A DNA stretch of 64,000 nucleotides from an uncultured beta proteobacterium (lineage in GTDB: Bacteria > Pseudomonadota > Gammaproteobacteria > Burkholderiales > Burkholderiaceae_C), in NCBI GenBank assembly GCA_903876735.1, contig CAIRAW010000036.1, positions 1 to 64,000 on the forward strand, in the 5' to 3' direction. Positions 26,074 through 35,038 of the stretch are shown piece by piece. The notes beneath the pieces were generated by a model, which made no database searches, was not told the origin of the DNA, and worked only from the letters and a program-made list of their open reading frames with translations. Within the stretch, counting starts at the first letter, position 1, and each line of letters starts with the position of its first letter. Position numbers and translations under genes: made by a program.

Positions 26074-27467
26074 AGCTGCACGAACTCGGCGCCCGGGAAC
26101 TGCTCGCCGGCTACCGCAGCCGCGCCTTCTCGCCGGTCGAAGTGGCGCAAGCGGTGCTTGACCACGTGGCACGCTGGGAGCCGCACCTGCACGCCAGTTA
26201 CCTGTTGCGCCCGGAACTGGCGCTGGAGCAGGCGCGTGCCTCTGAAGCGCGCTGGCAAAAGGGCGAGCCCTGCGGCGCGCTCGACGGCGTGCCCGTAACC
26301 ATCAAAGACAATATTGCCACCCAGGGCGACCCGGTACCCCTGGGCACCCGGGCCACTGATTTGACACCTGCGGTCGCCAGTGCGCCCCCGGCAGCGCGAT
26401 TGTTTGAGGCCGGTGCCGTCATGCTCTGCAAGACCACCATGCCCGACTACGGCATGCTCTCGAGCGGTTTGTCGAGCTTTCACGCCCTGGCACGCAACCC
26501 CTGGGACCTGAGCAAGACGCCGGGCGGCTCGAGTTCCGGCGGCGCCGCAGCCGCAGCCGCTGGCTACGGCCCGCTGCACATCGGCACCGACATCGGTGGC
26601 TCGCTGCGTCTGCCAGCGGGTTGGTGTGGCATCTTCAGCCTGAAGCCCAGTCTGGGCCGAATTCCGATCGATCCACCTTATACCGGCCGTGCTGCCGGCC
26701 CCATGACGCGCAGCGTGGCCGATGCCGCGCTGATGATGGAGGTGCTGTCGCTGCCCGACGCGCGTGACAGCATGAGCCTGCCGTATCAGACGATCGCCTG
26801 GAGCCAGTTTGACCAGGGCCCGGGCATTCTGCGCGGACTGCGCATCGGGCTCCTGCTCGACGCCGGCTGCGCACTGCCAGCCGAACCCGAAGTGACCGCG
26901 GCCATCAAACGCGCGGCCAGCATTTTTGAGCAGGCCGGCGCCATCGTCGAACCCATGGCGCCTTTCCTGACGCGCGCCATGCTCGACGGCATGGACCACA
27001 CCTGGCGATTACGCTCGCAGATCGATCTGGCGGCGCTCCCGGTCGAAAAAAAGGCCAGTGTGCTGCCCTACATCCAGCAGTGGGCCGACAGCGCTGCGGG
27101 CATGACCGGGCAGCAGGCTTTTGCCGCCTACAGCCAGTTCCACAACACGCGTGTGGCCACGGTGCGTGCGTGCCAGCCTTTTGACTACGTGCTGTCCCCG
27201 ACCGCGCCAATGCCGGCTTTTGCGGCGGAACTGCCCTCGCCCACCGACGACCCTCTGCGCCCGCTCGAACACATCGCCTTCACCGTGCCCTACAACATGT
27301 CAGAGCAGCCGGCCGCCTCGATCAACTGCGGCTATACCGCCGCGGGCTTGCCAATCGGACTGCAGATTGCAGGCCGGCGTTTCGATGACCTGGGCGTGCT
27401 GCAGGTCGCGCGCGCTTTCGAATGCTTGCGTGACCCGCAACGGGCATGGCCGCAAGCGCCGATCTGA
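26070..27467 (+). CDS. Amidase-signature hydrolase
   Basis: A 465-residue amidase. The GTG at 26070 overlaps the binding-protein stop by 4 bp and gives the usual N-terminus (KLHELGARELLAGYRSR). The Ser-Ser-Lys triad is visible: Lys in VTIKDN, Ser in the Gly-Ser-rich loop GGSSSGG, and Ser in GTDIGGS. No signal peptide, so it acts in the cytoplasm, probably on the imported compound. GatA is less likely because no gatB/C are present and the operon is a transporter. Confidence 0.9.
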   Translation: MKLHELGARELLAGYRSRAFSPVEVAQAVLDHVARWEPHLHASYLLRPELALEQARASEARWQKGEPCGALDGVPVTIKDNIATQGDPVPLGTRATDLTPAVASAPPAARLFEAGAVMLCKTTMPDYGMLSSGLSSFHALARNPWDLSKTPGGSSSGGAAAAAAGYGPLHIGTDIGGSLRLPAGWCGIFSLKPSLGRIPIDPPYTGRAAGPMTRSVADAALMMEVLSLPDARDSMSLPYQTIAWSQFDQGPGILRGLRIGLLLDAGCALPAEPEVTAAIKRAASIFEQAGAIVEPMAPFLTRAMLDGMDHTWRLRSQIDLAALPVEKKASVLPYIQQWADSAAGMTGQQAFAAYSQFHNTRVATVRACQPFDYVLSPTAPMPAFAAELPSPTDDPLRPLEHIAFTVPYNMSEQPAASINCGYTAAGLPIGLQIAGRRFDDLGVLQVARAFECLRDPQRAWPQAPI

Positions 27468-27495
27468 TTGATGCGGCCAATGGCAGTTGCGCGGA

Positions 27496-28863
27496 TCAGG
27501 TCGGATTGCGCTGCAACACGAAAGAATTGAAAGCGGCGATCGGTAGCGCCGGGCTGAAAAGGTAGCCCTGGTACAGATCGCAGCCGTGCTCAAGCAGGAA
27601 CTGGCGCTGGCCCTCGGTCTCCACCCCTTCAGCCAACACCGCCAGCCCCAGGCTCTGACCCAGCGCGACCACCGTGCGGACAATGGCCGCATCGTGGGAA
27701 TCGATCAGAACATCACGCACAAATGACTGGTCGATTTTGAGTTTATTCAGGGGCAAGCGCTTGAGGTAGCTCAGCGACGAGAAACCGGTGCCGAAATCGT
27801 CGAGCGAAAACTTGACGCCGCGCTCGCGCAACGCTGACATCTTGTCGATGATGTCCTGCACATCGTTGACCAGCATCGACTCCGTCAGTTCCAGTTCGAG
27901 CCGGCTGGCGTCGATGTTGTAACGCTCGATCAGGGCGAAAATCTGGTTCACGAAATCGCTTTGCCGAAACTGGGCCTGGCTGATATTGACAGCCAGGCTC
28001 AGATGGCGCGTCGTGCGGTAACCAGCCCAGACCTGCAACTGGGCACAGGCGACCTCCAGTGCCCATTGCCCGATCGGCAGAATCAGGCCGGTCTGCTCCG
28101 CCAGCACAATGAAATTTCCGGGTGAAACCAAACCTCGGCGCGGATGCTGCCAGCGCAGCAAAGCCTCGGCGCCGACAACCCGGCCCTGGGCATTGATCTG
28201 GGGTTGGTAATGCAATTCGAATTCGCGCTGCTCCAGTGCCAGACGCAGTTCGTCCTCAAGCCGTGAATATCCGATGGTATCGGCCTGCATGAAATAAATC
28301 AGCACATACAGATTCAACAAGGCGGTAATGGGGTGGACCCAGGCGCTGATCCGGCGCACCTCGTCTGGCAGGCCGTAGCCCAGTGGCGACAAGCCCGGAT
28401 CGACTTGCAGCAGCACAAAGGCCAGCAGGCAGATCAGCGCCATGCCATGGCGCAACCAGGGGCCCTCAGCCCGAAAGGCCATCAAGGCCATCACACTCAG
28501 GGGCACAAGGTGCAGGTGGGTGGCGCGCGGCAGGTTGGCCGTCGGCATGTCATAGACAAAAGCGAGCCCGCTGAGCACGCCCATCAGCGTCAAGATGAGA
28601 ACGATGGCAACACCAGGGCCATGCTGCTGCCAGTTCAGCGCGAGCGCCGCCAGCACCAACACCAGCGCGAGCGCCACGACCGCCCAGTCGCCACGCCAGG
28701 CAAAAAACAGGCACCAGCCCAAGCCAAGCAGCAGCACCAGCAGACTGCTCAGCAGCAGAACACGCCGAGCCCGGCGCTGCTCCATCCGTTCCAGGTCAGC
28801 AGCGACCCAGAACTGCCGCAAGCGCTGAACCGGTTTGGCGCTTATCAGCATGGAACGGCGCAA
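27496..28863 (-). CDS. Membrane-bound EAL c-di-GMP phosphodiesterase
   Basis: A 455-residue protein with about five or six membrane helices in residues 35-200, then a complete EAL domain: EALLRW, NISQAQF, ELTES, DDFGTGFSSL, KIDQSF, AEGVET and QGYLFS. All metal-binding and catalytic residues expected of an active enzyme are present. There is no GGDEF or PAS domain. It would lower c-di-GMP in response to a signal sensed by the membrane part. Confidence 0.93.
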   Translation of the reverse strand: MRRSMLISAKPVQRLRQFWVAADLERMEQRRARRVLLLSSLLVLLLGLGWCLFFAWRGDWAVVALALVLVLAALALNWQQHGPGVAIVLILTLMGVLSGLAFVYDMPTANLPRATHLHLVPLSVMALMAFRAEGPWLRHGMALICLLAFVLLQVDPGLSPLGYGLPDEVRRISAWVHPITALLNLYVLIYFMQADTIGYSRLEDELRLALEQREFELHYQPQINAQGRVVGAEALLRWQHPRRGLVSPGNFIVLAEQTGLILPIGQWALEVACAQLQVWAGYRTTRHLSLAVNISQAQFRQSDFVNQIFALIERYNIDASRLELELTESMLVNDVQDIIDKMSALRERGVKFSLDDFGTGFSSLSYLKRLPLNKLKIDQSFVRDVLIDSHDAAIVRTVVALGQSLGLAVLAEGVETEGQRQFLLEHGCDLYQGYLFSPALPIAAFNSFVLQRNPT

Positions 28864-29104
28864 ACGAGGTCAAGCAAAGGCAGCGCGCGGTGGCGCATCA
28901 GGCAGGATGGCGCGTACCACAGGCACAGAACAGCGCAGGAATGTTTTCCCAACATGGCATTGAATCCCCTATTCAACTCAAGAATCTCATCTTTTTCTTG
29001 ATACTAGCAGAGAACGCCAAAGCGAAGCAACGCATTTGGCAAGCTACGCCGTTGCCGCAAAACGCGAGGACAGCAAGCGCTTGGCGCTTGCCCGGAAAGG
29101 GGGC
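28864..29104. other. Intergenic gap, nothing clear
   Basis: About 240 bp upstream of the EAL gene and downstream of the phosphatase stop. It has a short AT-rich stretch near 28980-29010 that could hold the EAL gene promoter; no gene or hairpin with T-run was found. Confidence 0.4.
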
Positions 29105-29770
29105 TTACTTGGCCAAGGAGGCCTGGTCGTAGACCGGTTGTGCTGGCATGTCAGCCAGATGCTGGGTGTCAGCCCAGGTCAGGATTTCAATCGCATCCCC
29201 GGCTATGCGAACGCGGTTCAGGCCGGCATTTGGAATCTCGCTCTTGCGCGGCCCCGACAGGGGCAAAGCCCGCGCCGTGCGGTAAATCATGTCAAGCACA
29301 CCGCCGTGCGTGACGACCACCAGCGTTTGCTGCGCATGTGCCAGCGCCAGCGCGCGCACGGCTGCCAGCACGCGGGCATGAAACTGGCGCGTGCTCTCGC
29401 CACCGGCAAAAGCGTAGTCAGCGTCGAACCGGGTCCACTGCGCCCAAGCATCCGGATACTGAAGCTGGATGTCGTTTACGCGCATGCCGTCCACCATGCC
29501 AAAGCTTTGTTCGCGCAGGGCCGGGTTCAACACGCTGCTGCCCTGCAGTGTCGGATGCAGGCTTTGCTGACTGATCGGCAGGGCGGTCTGCTGGGTGCGG
29601 ATCAGGTCGCTGCACACCAGCAAGTCAGCCCTCTCGCTCGCCAAGCGCTGCCCCAGGCGGCGCGCCTGCTTATGCCCGAACGCGTTGAGCGGCACGTCAA
29701 CCTGTCCCTGGAAACGCAATTCGCGGTTCCAGTCGGTCTCGCCATGGCGAATCAGAATGAGTTCGGTCAT
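29105..29770 (-). CDS. Histidine phosphatase (phosphoglycerate-mutase-like)
   Basis: A 221-residue member of the histidine phosphatase superfamily, cytoplasmic. MTELILIRHGETDWN at the start carries the catalytic RHG motif, which fixes the start at 29770; the second catalytic His lies in VVTHGGVLD. Often labelled GpmB or CobC; the true substrate is unknown. Its start lies 7 bp past the stop of the upstream uspA, forming an operon. Confidence 0.9.
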   Translation of the reverse strand: MTELILIRHGETDWNRELRFQGQVDVPLNAFGHKQARRLGQRLASERADLLVCSDLIRTQQTALPISQQSLHPTLQGSSVLNPALREQSFGMVDGMRVNDIQLQYPDAWAQWTRFDADYAFAGGESTRQFHARVLAAVRALALAHAQQTLVVVTHGGVLDMIYRTARALPLSGPRKSEIPNAGLNRVRIAGDAIEILTWADTQHLADMPAQPVYDQASLAK

Positions 29771-29777
29771 GCCGCTT

Positions 29778-30251
29778 TCAGGGCTCAATCTCGCCGTCAG
29801 CGGGCCCATCAGGGGCCGGCGCTTCGCCGGCCTTGACAATCATCACCGGCACCGGTGCGGCGTGCAGAACTTCGTTCGACACCGAGCCCAGCAAGGCGCT
29901 GCGCAAACTGCTGGTACCGCTCGCGCCCATGACCACCATGTCGCACTCATAGCGCTCCAGGATGTCAATGATGGTGTGCGCCGGGTCGCCTGAAGCGATC
30001 TCGGACTCATAGGCAATACCAGCCGCATCGAGCAGCGCCTGCGCCGCCAGCAGCGTGTGGGCGCCGGCTGCCGCACTGACCTGCGCCAGCACTTGCGGAT
30101 CATGCGCCACCACCAGTTCGTACAAAGTGGCAGCCTCCTGCACATTGGCCAGAACCACGCTGGTCGCGAGACCGGCGCGCGCCATGCGGATCACGCAGCG
30201 AACCGCCTCGAGCGAGACGTCCGAACCATCAACGGGTAATAGTATTTTCAT
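29778..30251 (-). CDS. Universal stress protein (UspA family)
   Basis: A 157-residue Usp domain beginning MKILLPVDGSDVSLEAV with the conserved acidic residue after strand 1. The ATP-binding loop MGASGTSSLRSALLGSVSNEVLHAAPVPVMIV follows the family pattern near the C-terminus. It ends with an acidic tail. A second, more distant copy lies at 31593. Confidence 0.93.
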   Translation of the reverse strand: MKILLPVDGSDVSLEAVRCVIRMARAGLATSVVLANVQEAATLYELVVAHDPQVLAQVSAAAGAHTLLAAQALLDAAGIAYESEIASGDPAHTIIDILERYECDMVVMGASGTSSLRSALLGSVSNEVLHAAPVPVMIVKAGEAPAPDGPADGEIEP

Positions 30252-30299
30252 TCTTCTTCCACTTTCAATTTAATCAGCTGGCGCGGAACAAACCCGGGA

Positions 30300-30794
30300 C
30301 TAGCCGAGCAGCCGGACTTTCTCGATCAGACGCTGGTTCACCAAAGGCGATACAAACTTGTCGACCTCGCCACCCAGCGAAGCAATTTCGCGCACAAACG
30401 TGCTGGAGATGAACTGGTACCTGTCGCTGGGCGTGAGGAACACGGTTTCCACATGCGGCATCAGGCTGCGGTTCATGCCGGCGAGCTGGAATTCATAATC
30501 AAAGTCGGTAACGGCGCGCAATCCGCGCACCATCGCCTTGGCGCCGCGCGCCACGACAAAATCACGCAGCAGGCCGGAAAAGCTCTGGACCTCGACCTGG
30601 GGGTAGTCCTTCACCACCTCGCGCGCCATGTCGATGCGCTCGTCCAGGGAAAACATGGCCTTCTTGTGGTGCCCGGCAGCGACGGCCATGATGACGCGGT
30701 CAAACAACTGGGTTGCCCTTCGCACCACATCTTCATGGCCACGGGTAATGGGGTCAAAAGTGCCGGGGTAAACAGCAATCACGTTATGGGCCAT
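30300..30794 (-). CDS. coaD: Phosphopantetheine adenylyltransferase
   Basis: Converts 4'-phosphopantetheine to dephospho-CoA. The 164-residue protein has [19 protein letters not shown] with the nucleotidyltransferase TxGH-type motif, [19 protein letters not shown], and [10 protein letters not shown] near the end. Usual length. rsmD lies immediately upstream on the same strand. Confidence 0.97.
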   Translation of the reverse strand: MAHNVIAVYPGTFDPITRGHEDVVRRATQLFDRVIMAVAAGHHKKAMFSLDERIDMAREVVKDYPQVEVQSFSGLLRDFVVARGAKAMVRGLRAVTDFDYEFQLAGMNRSLMPHVETVFLTPSDRYQFISSTFVREIASLGGEVDKFVSPLVNQRLIEKVRLLG

Positions 30795-30862
30795 TGTTTG
30801 CCTGTCGATCGGTTAAGGGTGGAGTCAGGTCTCTCGAGGACTACTTCCTCATCTACGCCTCA

Positions 30863-31489
30863 TTATGCAACTGCGAGCGCGCGGTGCCTGAGCAAATGGG
30901 CGTGCACAGCCCCGGCTTTCAGGTAGCGGTGCACCTGCAGCGCGCTGGCCTCCAACTGTGCGTCGCTCCACGGCGTTGGCGCCTCGAGATAAACAAATCC
31001 ACCGAGCGCCACGGCGCGACCGGCCGCCAGCACGGCCGCATCGAACAGCACAGAGTCGAAAGGCGGGTCCAGAAACACCACATCCATGCTGGCGGGCTCC
31101 AGGTGTTTAAGGGCTGCAATGCCGTCGCCACGCACGATTTGCGTCGCACTGGCCTGCAACTGCGTCTGAACGCGCTTGAGTTGCAACACCAGGGCGGTGT
31201 CCTGCTCCACCAGGGTCACCTCCTTGGCGCCGCGCGAAGCGGCCTCAAAACCGAGCGCGCCAGTGCCGGCAAAGGCATCGATGCAACGCCAGCCGGTCAG
31301 ATCCTGGCCCAACCAGTTGAACAGGGTCTCGCGCACGCGGTCGGGGGTTGGGCGCAAGCCTGGCTTGTCGGCCACCGCCAGCCGGGTTCGCTTCCACTGA
31401 CCACCGATGATGCGTACCTCGTGCGTCTGCACGCTGGGGGGACGTTTGGGGCGCGGCGCACGGGGCGCATCAGATTTCTTTTGCTTCAT
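30863..31489 (-). CDS. rsmD: 16S rRNA (guanine966-N2)-methyltransferase
   Basis: A 208-residue SAM-dependent methyltransferase. VRIIGGQWKRTRLAV, RPTPDRVRETLFNWL, the SAM loop DAFAGTGALGFEAASRG and the catalytic DPPF motif in VVFLDPPFDS are present in order. rsmD-coaD is a conserved pair, normally divergent from M16 peptidases and ftsY in this group. Confidence 0.96.
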   Translation of the reverse strand: MKQKKSDAPRAPRPKRPPSVQTHEVRIIGGQWKRTRLAVADKPGLRPTPDRVRETLFNWLGQDLTGWRCIDAFAGTGALGFEAASRGAKEVTLVEQDTALVLQLKRVQTQLQASATQIVRGDGIAALKHLEPASMDVVFLDPPFDSVLFDAAVLAAGRAVALGGFVYLEAPTPWSDAQLEASALQVHRYLKAGAVHAHLLRHRALAVA

Positions 31490-31592
31490 CCGCGCAGCTT
31501 AACCCAGACCCGAGCGCTTGCATCGGCCCCGCGCACGGTCTATGCTTGGCCTGCGTTACCTTGAAACCCCCTACGCTAAAGAGGAGTGCACC

Positions 31593-32030
31593 ATGTACAA
31601 GCGAATCTTGCTGGCCTACGACGGGTCGCTGAGCGGACAAAAAGCCCTGCTCGATTGCCAGGACCTAGCGCAATGGGCGCAGTCCGAGCTGACGCTGGTC
31701 GCCGTGATGCCACTCAACATGGATGTGATGGGCATGGGGGTCGGTGTCTACGACCCCTACCTGATGGAGCGTGACAAGCTCGCCATGAAGGGCGTTCTCG
31801 ACGACGGCATTGCACGCCTGGCCGGCGCCGGTCACAGCGCCAAAGGCGAAGTACTGGTGGGCGAAACCGTGGACGAGATCAGCAAATATGCACGCAAGAT
31901 TTCCGCCGACCTGATCGTAGTCGGCCACAAGCACCTCGACAGTTGGGCCGCCCGCTGGTGGCGCGGTTCGATCTCGAAAACCCTGATCGAACAGGCGCCG
32001 TGCAGCGTGCTGGTGGCCATCACACAATAG
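31593..32030 (+). CDS. Universal stress protein (UspA family)
   Basis: A 145-residue Usp domain, start set by AGAGGAG upstream of ATG 31593 and MYKRILLAYDGSLSG. The C-terminal half carries IVVGHKHLDSWAARWWRGSISKTLIEQAPCSVLV, including the G-2x-G-9x-G-(S/T)-like loop. It occupies the site where related genomes carry M16 peptidase genes; a peptidase relic lies just beyond it. Confidence 0.92.
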   Translation: MYKRILLAYDGSLSGQKALLDCQDLAQWAQSELTLVAVMPLNMDVMGMGVGVYDPYLMERDKLAMKGVLDDGIARLAGAGHSAKGEVLVGETVDEISKYARKISADLIVVGHKHLDSWAARWWRGSISKTLIEQAPCSVLVAITQ

Positions 32031-32040
32031 GCTTGATCGA

Positions 32041-32359
32041 CTAGCCTAGGGCGGCGACACCGGGTGAGAAGCCACCTGACTTGACCGTCGGCGTACCTTT
32101 AGACAACATGTATTCGAGCAGTGCGCCACGCTTGGCGTGCCGCATACCTCTTCCATGAAGCCCACGCGCAGCCACAGCGTGTGAACGACGGTCGGGGCGC
32201 GACGGTCCGGCTTGACAATCAGAGTCAGGCCATTGTCCAGCGTGAACTGTTCGGCCTGAACCGGACAATGTGCCCTTGCGCCAGTGCTTAACAGCAGGCA
32301 AGGACAGACAAAAAATGCGACAGCAACCGCGTCGTGGAGGGTTTCATGGGCAGTTTCAT
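32041..32359 (-). pseudogene. Relic of an M16 zinc peptidase
   Basis: Minus-strand translation in shifting frames gives the N-terminal part of an M16 (pitrilysin-like) peptidase: a signal-like start at 32359 (MKLPMKPSTTRLLSHF), then in another frame EQFTLDNGLTLIVKPDRRAP and VVHTLWLRVGFMEE, then in a third LLEYMLSKGTPTVKSGGF. At least two frameshifts are needed. The HxxEH zinc motif is broken (the second His is Tyr), and everything after about 105 residues is missing. M16 peptidases normally sit between ftsY and rsmD in this family, which supports the call. Confidence 0.85.
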
Positions 32360-32387
32360 AGAATGCTGTGATTCCAAGAAGCCCCCA

Positions 32388-33425
32388 ATGTTCAGTTTTT
32401 TCAAAAAGAAATTAGCGCCAACCTCGCCACCCCCGGTTGTGGCAGCGCCGCCAGCCCAGCCGACGGCCGAAGCGCTCACACCCGCGAGCGAACCGGCAGC
32501 GCGCGCCAGTTGGCTCGCCAAGCTCAAGAACGGCCTGCGCAAGACCGGCGCCAGCATTGCAACGGTCTTTACCGGTGCCCGCATTGACGACGCCCTGTAC
32601 GAAGACCTCGAATCCGCGCTCTTGATGGCCGACAGCGGCGTCAAGGCCACGCAGTTCCTGCTCGACGACCTCAAACGCCGCGTCAAGGAGAGCAAGGCAA
32701 GCGATCCGGCCGCTGTGAAGGAGATGCTGATTGACGCCATTGCCAGCCTGCTGCAAAGTCTGGAAAAACCGCTGGTGATCGGGCAACACAAGCCAACCGT
32801 GATCATGGTCACAGGCGTCAACGGCGCGGGCAAGACAACCTCCATCGGCAAGCTCGCGCGCCATCTGTCCGACAACGGCGCCACCGTGCTGCTGGCGGCA
32901 GCCGACACCTTTCGCGCTGCGGCACGCGAGCAACTCAGCGTCTGGGCCACGCGGGCGGGCACCAGTGCCGACCTGGGCGGCGTCCCGGTTGAAATCATCA
33001 GCCAGGAAGGCGGCGATCCGGCGGCTGTCAGCTTTGACGCCGTCAGCGCCGGCAAGGCACGCGGCAAGGACGTGGTACTGGTCGACACGGCGGGCCGCTT
33101 GCCAACGCAGTTGCATCTGATGGAAGAGCTGAAGAAGATCAAACGGGTGGTGCAAAAGGCGATGGAGTCAGCACCGCACGAAGTTTTGCTGGTGATCGAC
33201 GGCAACACCGGGCAGAACGCGCTGGCACAGGTCAAAACCTTTGACGATGCGCTGCAACTCACCGGCCTGATCATCACCAAGCTCGACGGCACAGCCAAAG
33301 GCGGCGTGCTGGCGGCGATTGCGCGCGAGCGTCCGGTTCCGGTCTACTTTATCGGTGTTGGCGAAAAGCTCGAGGACCTGGAAACATTCAACGCCCGCGA
33401 ATTTGCGCAGGCCCTGCTGTCATGA
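32388..33425 (+). CDS. ftsY: Signal recognition particle receptor FtsY
   Basis: The SRP receptor GTPase at the inner membrane. The 345-residue protein starts MFSFFKKK at 32388; a longer in-frame start runs through the M16 relic and is unlikely. After an Ala/Pro-rich A domain come the NG domain motifs GVNGAGKTTSIGKLA, ADTFRAAAREQL, DTAGRLPT and TKLDGTAKGG. The promoter region overlaps the peptidase relic. The stop overlaps the next gene's start by 4 bp. Confidence 0.97.
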   Translation: MFSFFKKKLAPTSPPPVVAAPPAQPTAEALTPASEPAARASWLAKLKNGLRKTGASIATVFTGARIDDALYEDLESALLMADSGVKATQFLLDDLKRRVKESKASDPAAVKEMLIDAIASLLQSLEKPLVIGQHKPTVIMVTGVNGAGKTTSIGKLARHLSDNGATVLLAAADTFRAAAREQLSVWATRAGTSADLGGVPVEIISQEGGDPAAVSFDAVSAGKARGKDVVLVDTAGRLPTQLHLMEELKKIKRVVQKAMESAPHEVLLVIDGNTGQNALAQVKTFDDALQLTGLIITKLDGTAKGGVLAAIARERPVPVYFIGVGEKLEDLETFNAREFAQALLS

Positions 33426-34099
33426 CCGCCTTGCTGCCCCGCATCGAAATCGAGAGCGCGCCGCAGCCCACAGCGGCCGTGATCTGGCTGCACGGTCTGG
33501 GCGCCGACGGCAACGATTTTGCAGCGCTGGTACCAGAGCTGGATTTGCGCAACTGTCCGCCGATACACTTCGTTTTTCCGCATGCACCGGAAATGCCAGT
33601 GACAGTCAACGCCGGCTACGTGATGCCAGCCTGGTACGACATTCTGGGCGCGGATCTGGTGCAGCGCCAGGACGCTGCCGGCATCCACCGCTCGGCCGCA
33701 GCCATCACGGCGCTGATTGAACATGAGATCTCGCGCGGTATTCCAGCGCAGCGCATCGTACTGGCCGGGTTCTCGCAAGGCAGTGCCATGGCCTTGCACA
33801 CCGGCCTGCGTTTTCCCAAGCGTCTGGCGGGCATTGTGGCCTTGTCAGGCTATCTGCCGCTGGCTGAAAGCCTGGCAGTCGAGCGCTCGTTCGCCAACAC
33901 CGACACCCCGATCCTGATGTGCCACGGCAGCATGGACCCGGTGGTCGCGCCGCAGCGCGGAGAAGCCTCGCGTGACCGGCTCATTGCATTGGGCTACGCG
34001 GTGCAGTGGCACAGCTACCCGATGGAACACAGTGTGCACCCGCGCGAGGTGGCCGACATTTCGGCCTTCCTGGCGCAAGTGCTGACCCCGAAGCAGTAA
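33422..34099 (+). CDS. Carboxylesterase/phospholipase family hydrolase
   Basis: A 225-residue alpha/beta hydrolase of the EstB/YpfH type. The oxyanion region is IWLHGLGADGNDF; nucleophile Ser lies in AGFSQGSAMAL, Asp in HGSMDPVV and His in MEHSVHP. No signal peptide, so it acts in the cytoplasm on small esters or lysophospholipids. It is coupled to ftsY by a 4-bp overlap and is followed by an array of 83-bp repeats. Confidence 0.92.
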   Translation: MTALLPRIEIESAPQPTAAVIWLHGLGADGNDFAALVPELDLRNCPPIHFVFPHAPEMPVTVNAGYVMPAWYDILGADLVQRQDAAGIHRSAAAITALIEHEISRGIPAQRIVLAGFSQGSAMALHTGLRFPKRLAGIVALSGYLPLAESLAVERSFANTDTPILMCHGSMDPVVAPQRGEASRDRLIALGYAVQWHSYPMEHSVHPREVADISAFLAQVLTPKQ

Positions 34100-34114
34100 G
34101 CACCAACCGATCTT

Positions 34115-34355
34115 CCGCCGGGCCGCCCCAAGGCAAAACGCGGCCCCCTTGGGGGGCAGCGACCACACGCAGTGAGGGAGCGTGGGGGCATGTTTTGCCG
34201 CCGGGCCGCCCCAAGGCAAAACGCGGCCCCCTTGGGGGACAGCGACCACACGCAGTGAGGGAGCGTGGGGGCATGTTTTGCCGCCGGGCCGCCCCAAGGC
34301 AAAACGCGGCCCCCTTGGGGGGCAGCGACCACACGCAGTGAGGGAGCGTGGGGGC
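34115..34355. repeat. Three tandem copies of an 83-bp repeat
   Basis: Copies at 34115-34197, 34198-34280 and 34281-34355, the last lacking 8 bp. Copies are nearly identical. Each holds an inverted repeat, CCGCCCCAAGG with CCTTGGGGGGC, able to form a strong hairpin. The last copy ends one base before the stop codon of the convergent DUF2059 gene, so the array could also terminate transcription from both sides. It resembles a dispersed intergenic repeat I associate with Comamonadaceae genomes. Confidence 0.95.
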
Positions 34356-34356
34356 T

Positions 34357-34965
34357 TTACTTGCTGGCTGCCTTGACTGGCGGCTTGGCGGCTTTGGAGG
34401 CGGTCGGCGCTGGCACTGCTGCACTCGGGGCTGGCAGACCAAGCTGCTTGCCGATGGCCAGTTCCAGCGTCTTGACCTTGGGCTCGATGGCGCCCTGGGT
34501 TTCTGCCACCAGTTTGTCGATCAGCGCCTTTTGCATGTCGCCGCCCATCTGCAGAAACTTGCGGTTGACGGGCGACTCGATGATGGCAATCAATTGCTTG
34601 AGTTCAGCTTCGTTGAACTTTTCCTCGAGCAGCGCGCCGATGGTGGTCGGCGCCAGCTTGACGGCACGCTCACGCACCAGCGGCACGGCCTGGTCCAGGT
34701 ATTTCTTGACCTCGGCCTGAATTTCCTTGGCCGCAGCCTCGCGCTTTTCGGGGGCAACCCGCGTTTGCAAGGCGATGCCTGCCTGCTGCATCATTTGCGC
34801 GGCGGGCTGTTCGGCCAGCGCCTGCGCCGCCTGCTCGATCGCCGGTTGCTGCAACTGCAGGACCTTGGTCACCAGTTCCTTTTTCGTCGCCGGTGCCAGC
34901 GTCTGAACCTGCGCCTGCGCGCCCGTTGCCAGAACCAGCAAACTCACCAAAAACCAATTTTTCAT
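34357..34965 (-). CDS. Exported DUF2059 protein
   Basis: A 202-residue periplasmic protein. The start at 34965 gives signal peptide MKNWFLVSLLVLATGAQAQ. The core contains a DUF2059-like helical region (YLDQAVPLVRERAVKLAPTT, KFNEAELKQLIAIIESPVNRKF). The C-terminal 30 residues are an Ala/Pro/Lys tail. Function of the family is not known. Confidence 0.85.
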   Translation of the reverse strand: MKNWFLVSLLVLATGAQAQVQTLAPATKKELVTKVLQLQQPAIEQAAQALAEQPAAQMMQQAGIALQTRVAPEKREAAAKEIQAEVKKYLDQAVPLVRERAVKLAPTTIGALLEEKFNEAELKQLIAIIESPVNRKFLQMGGDMQKALIDKLVAETQGAIEPKVKTLELAIGKQLGLPAPSAAVPAPTASKAAKPPVKAASK

Positions 34966-35038
34966 TGAATACTTTCTGTGGAGGAAACACAACTTGTCCG
35001 GCCGCCAGCGCGACCAGCCATGCGCCGATTATCGGCGT

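Noticed and set aside
25884-26999. 371-codon frame opposite the binding-protein/amidase junction
   Set aside because: Runs antisense across two well-supported genes and has no recognisable motifs.
32288-33298. 336-codon frame opposite ftsY
   Set aside because: Antisense to ftsY; only its last residues correspond to the M16 relic's signal-like start.
34006-34341. Open frames of about 110 codons across the 83-bp repeats
   Set aside because: They arise from a repeat unit read three times; no ribosome-binding site or protein-like composition. The array is also not CRISPR, since there are no spacers between copies.
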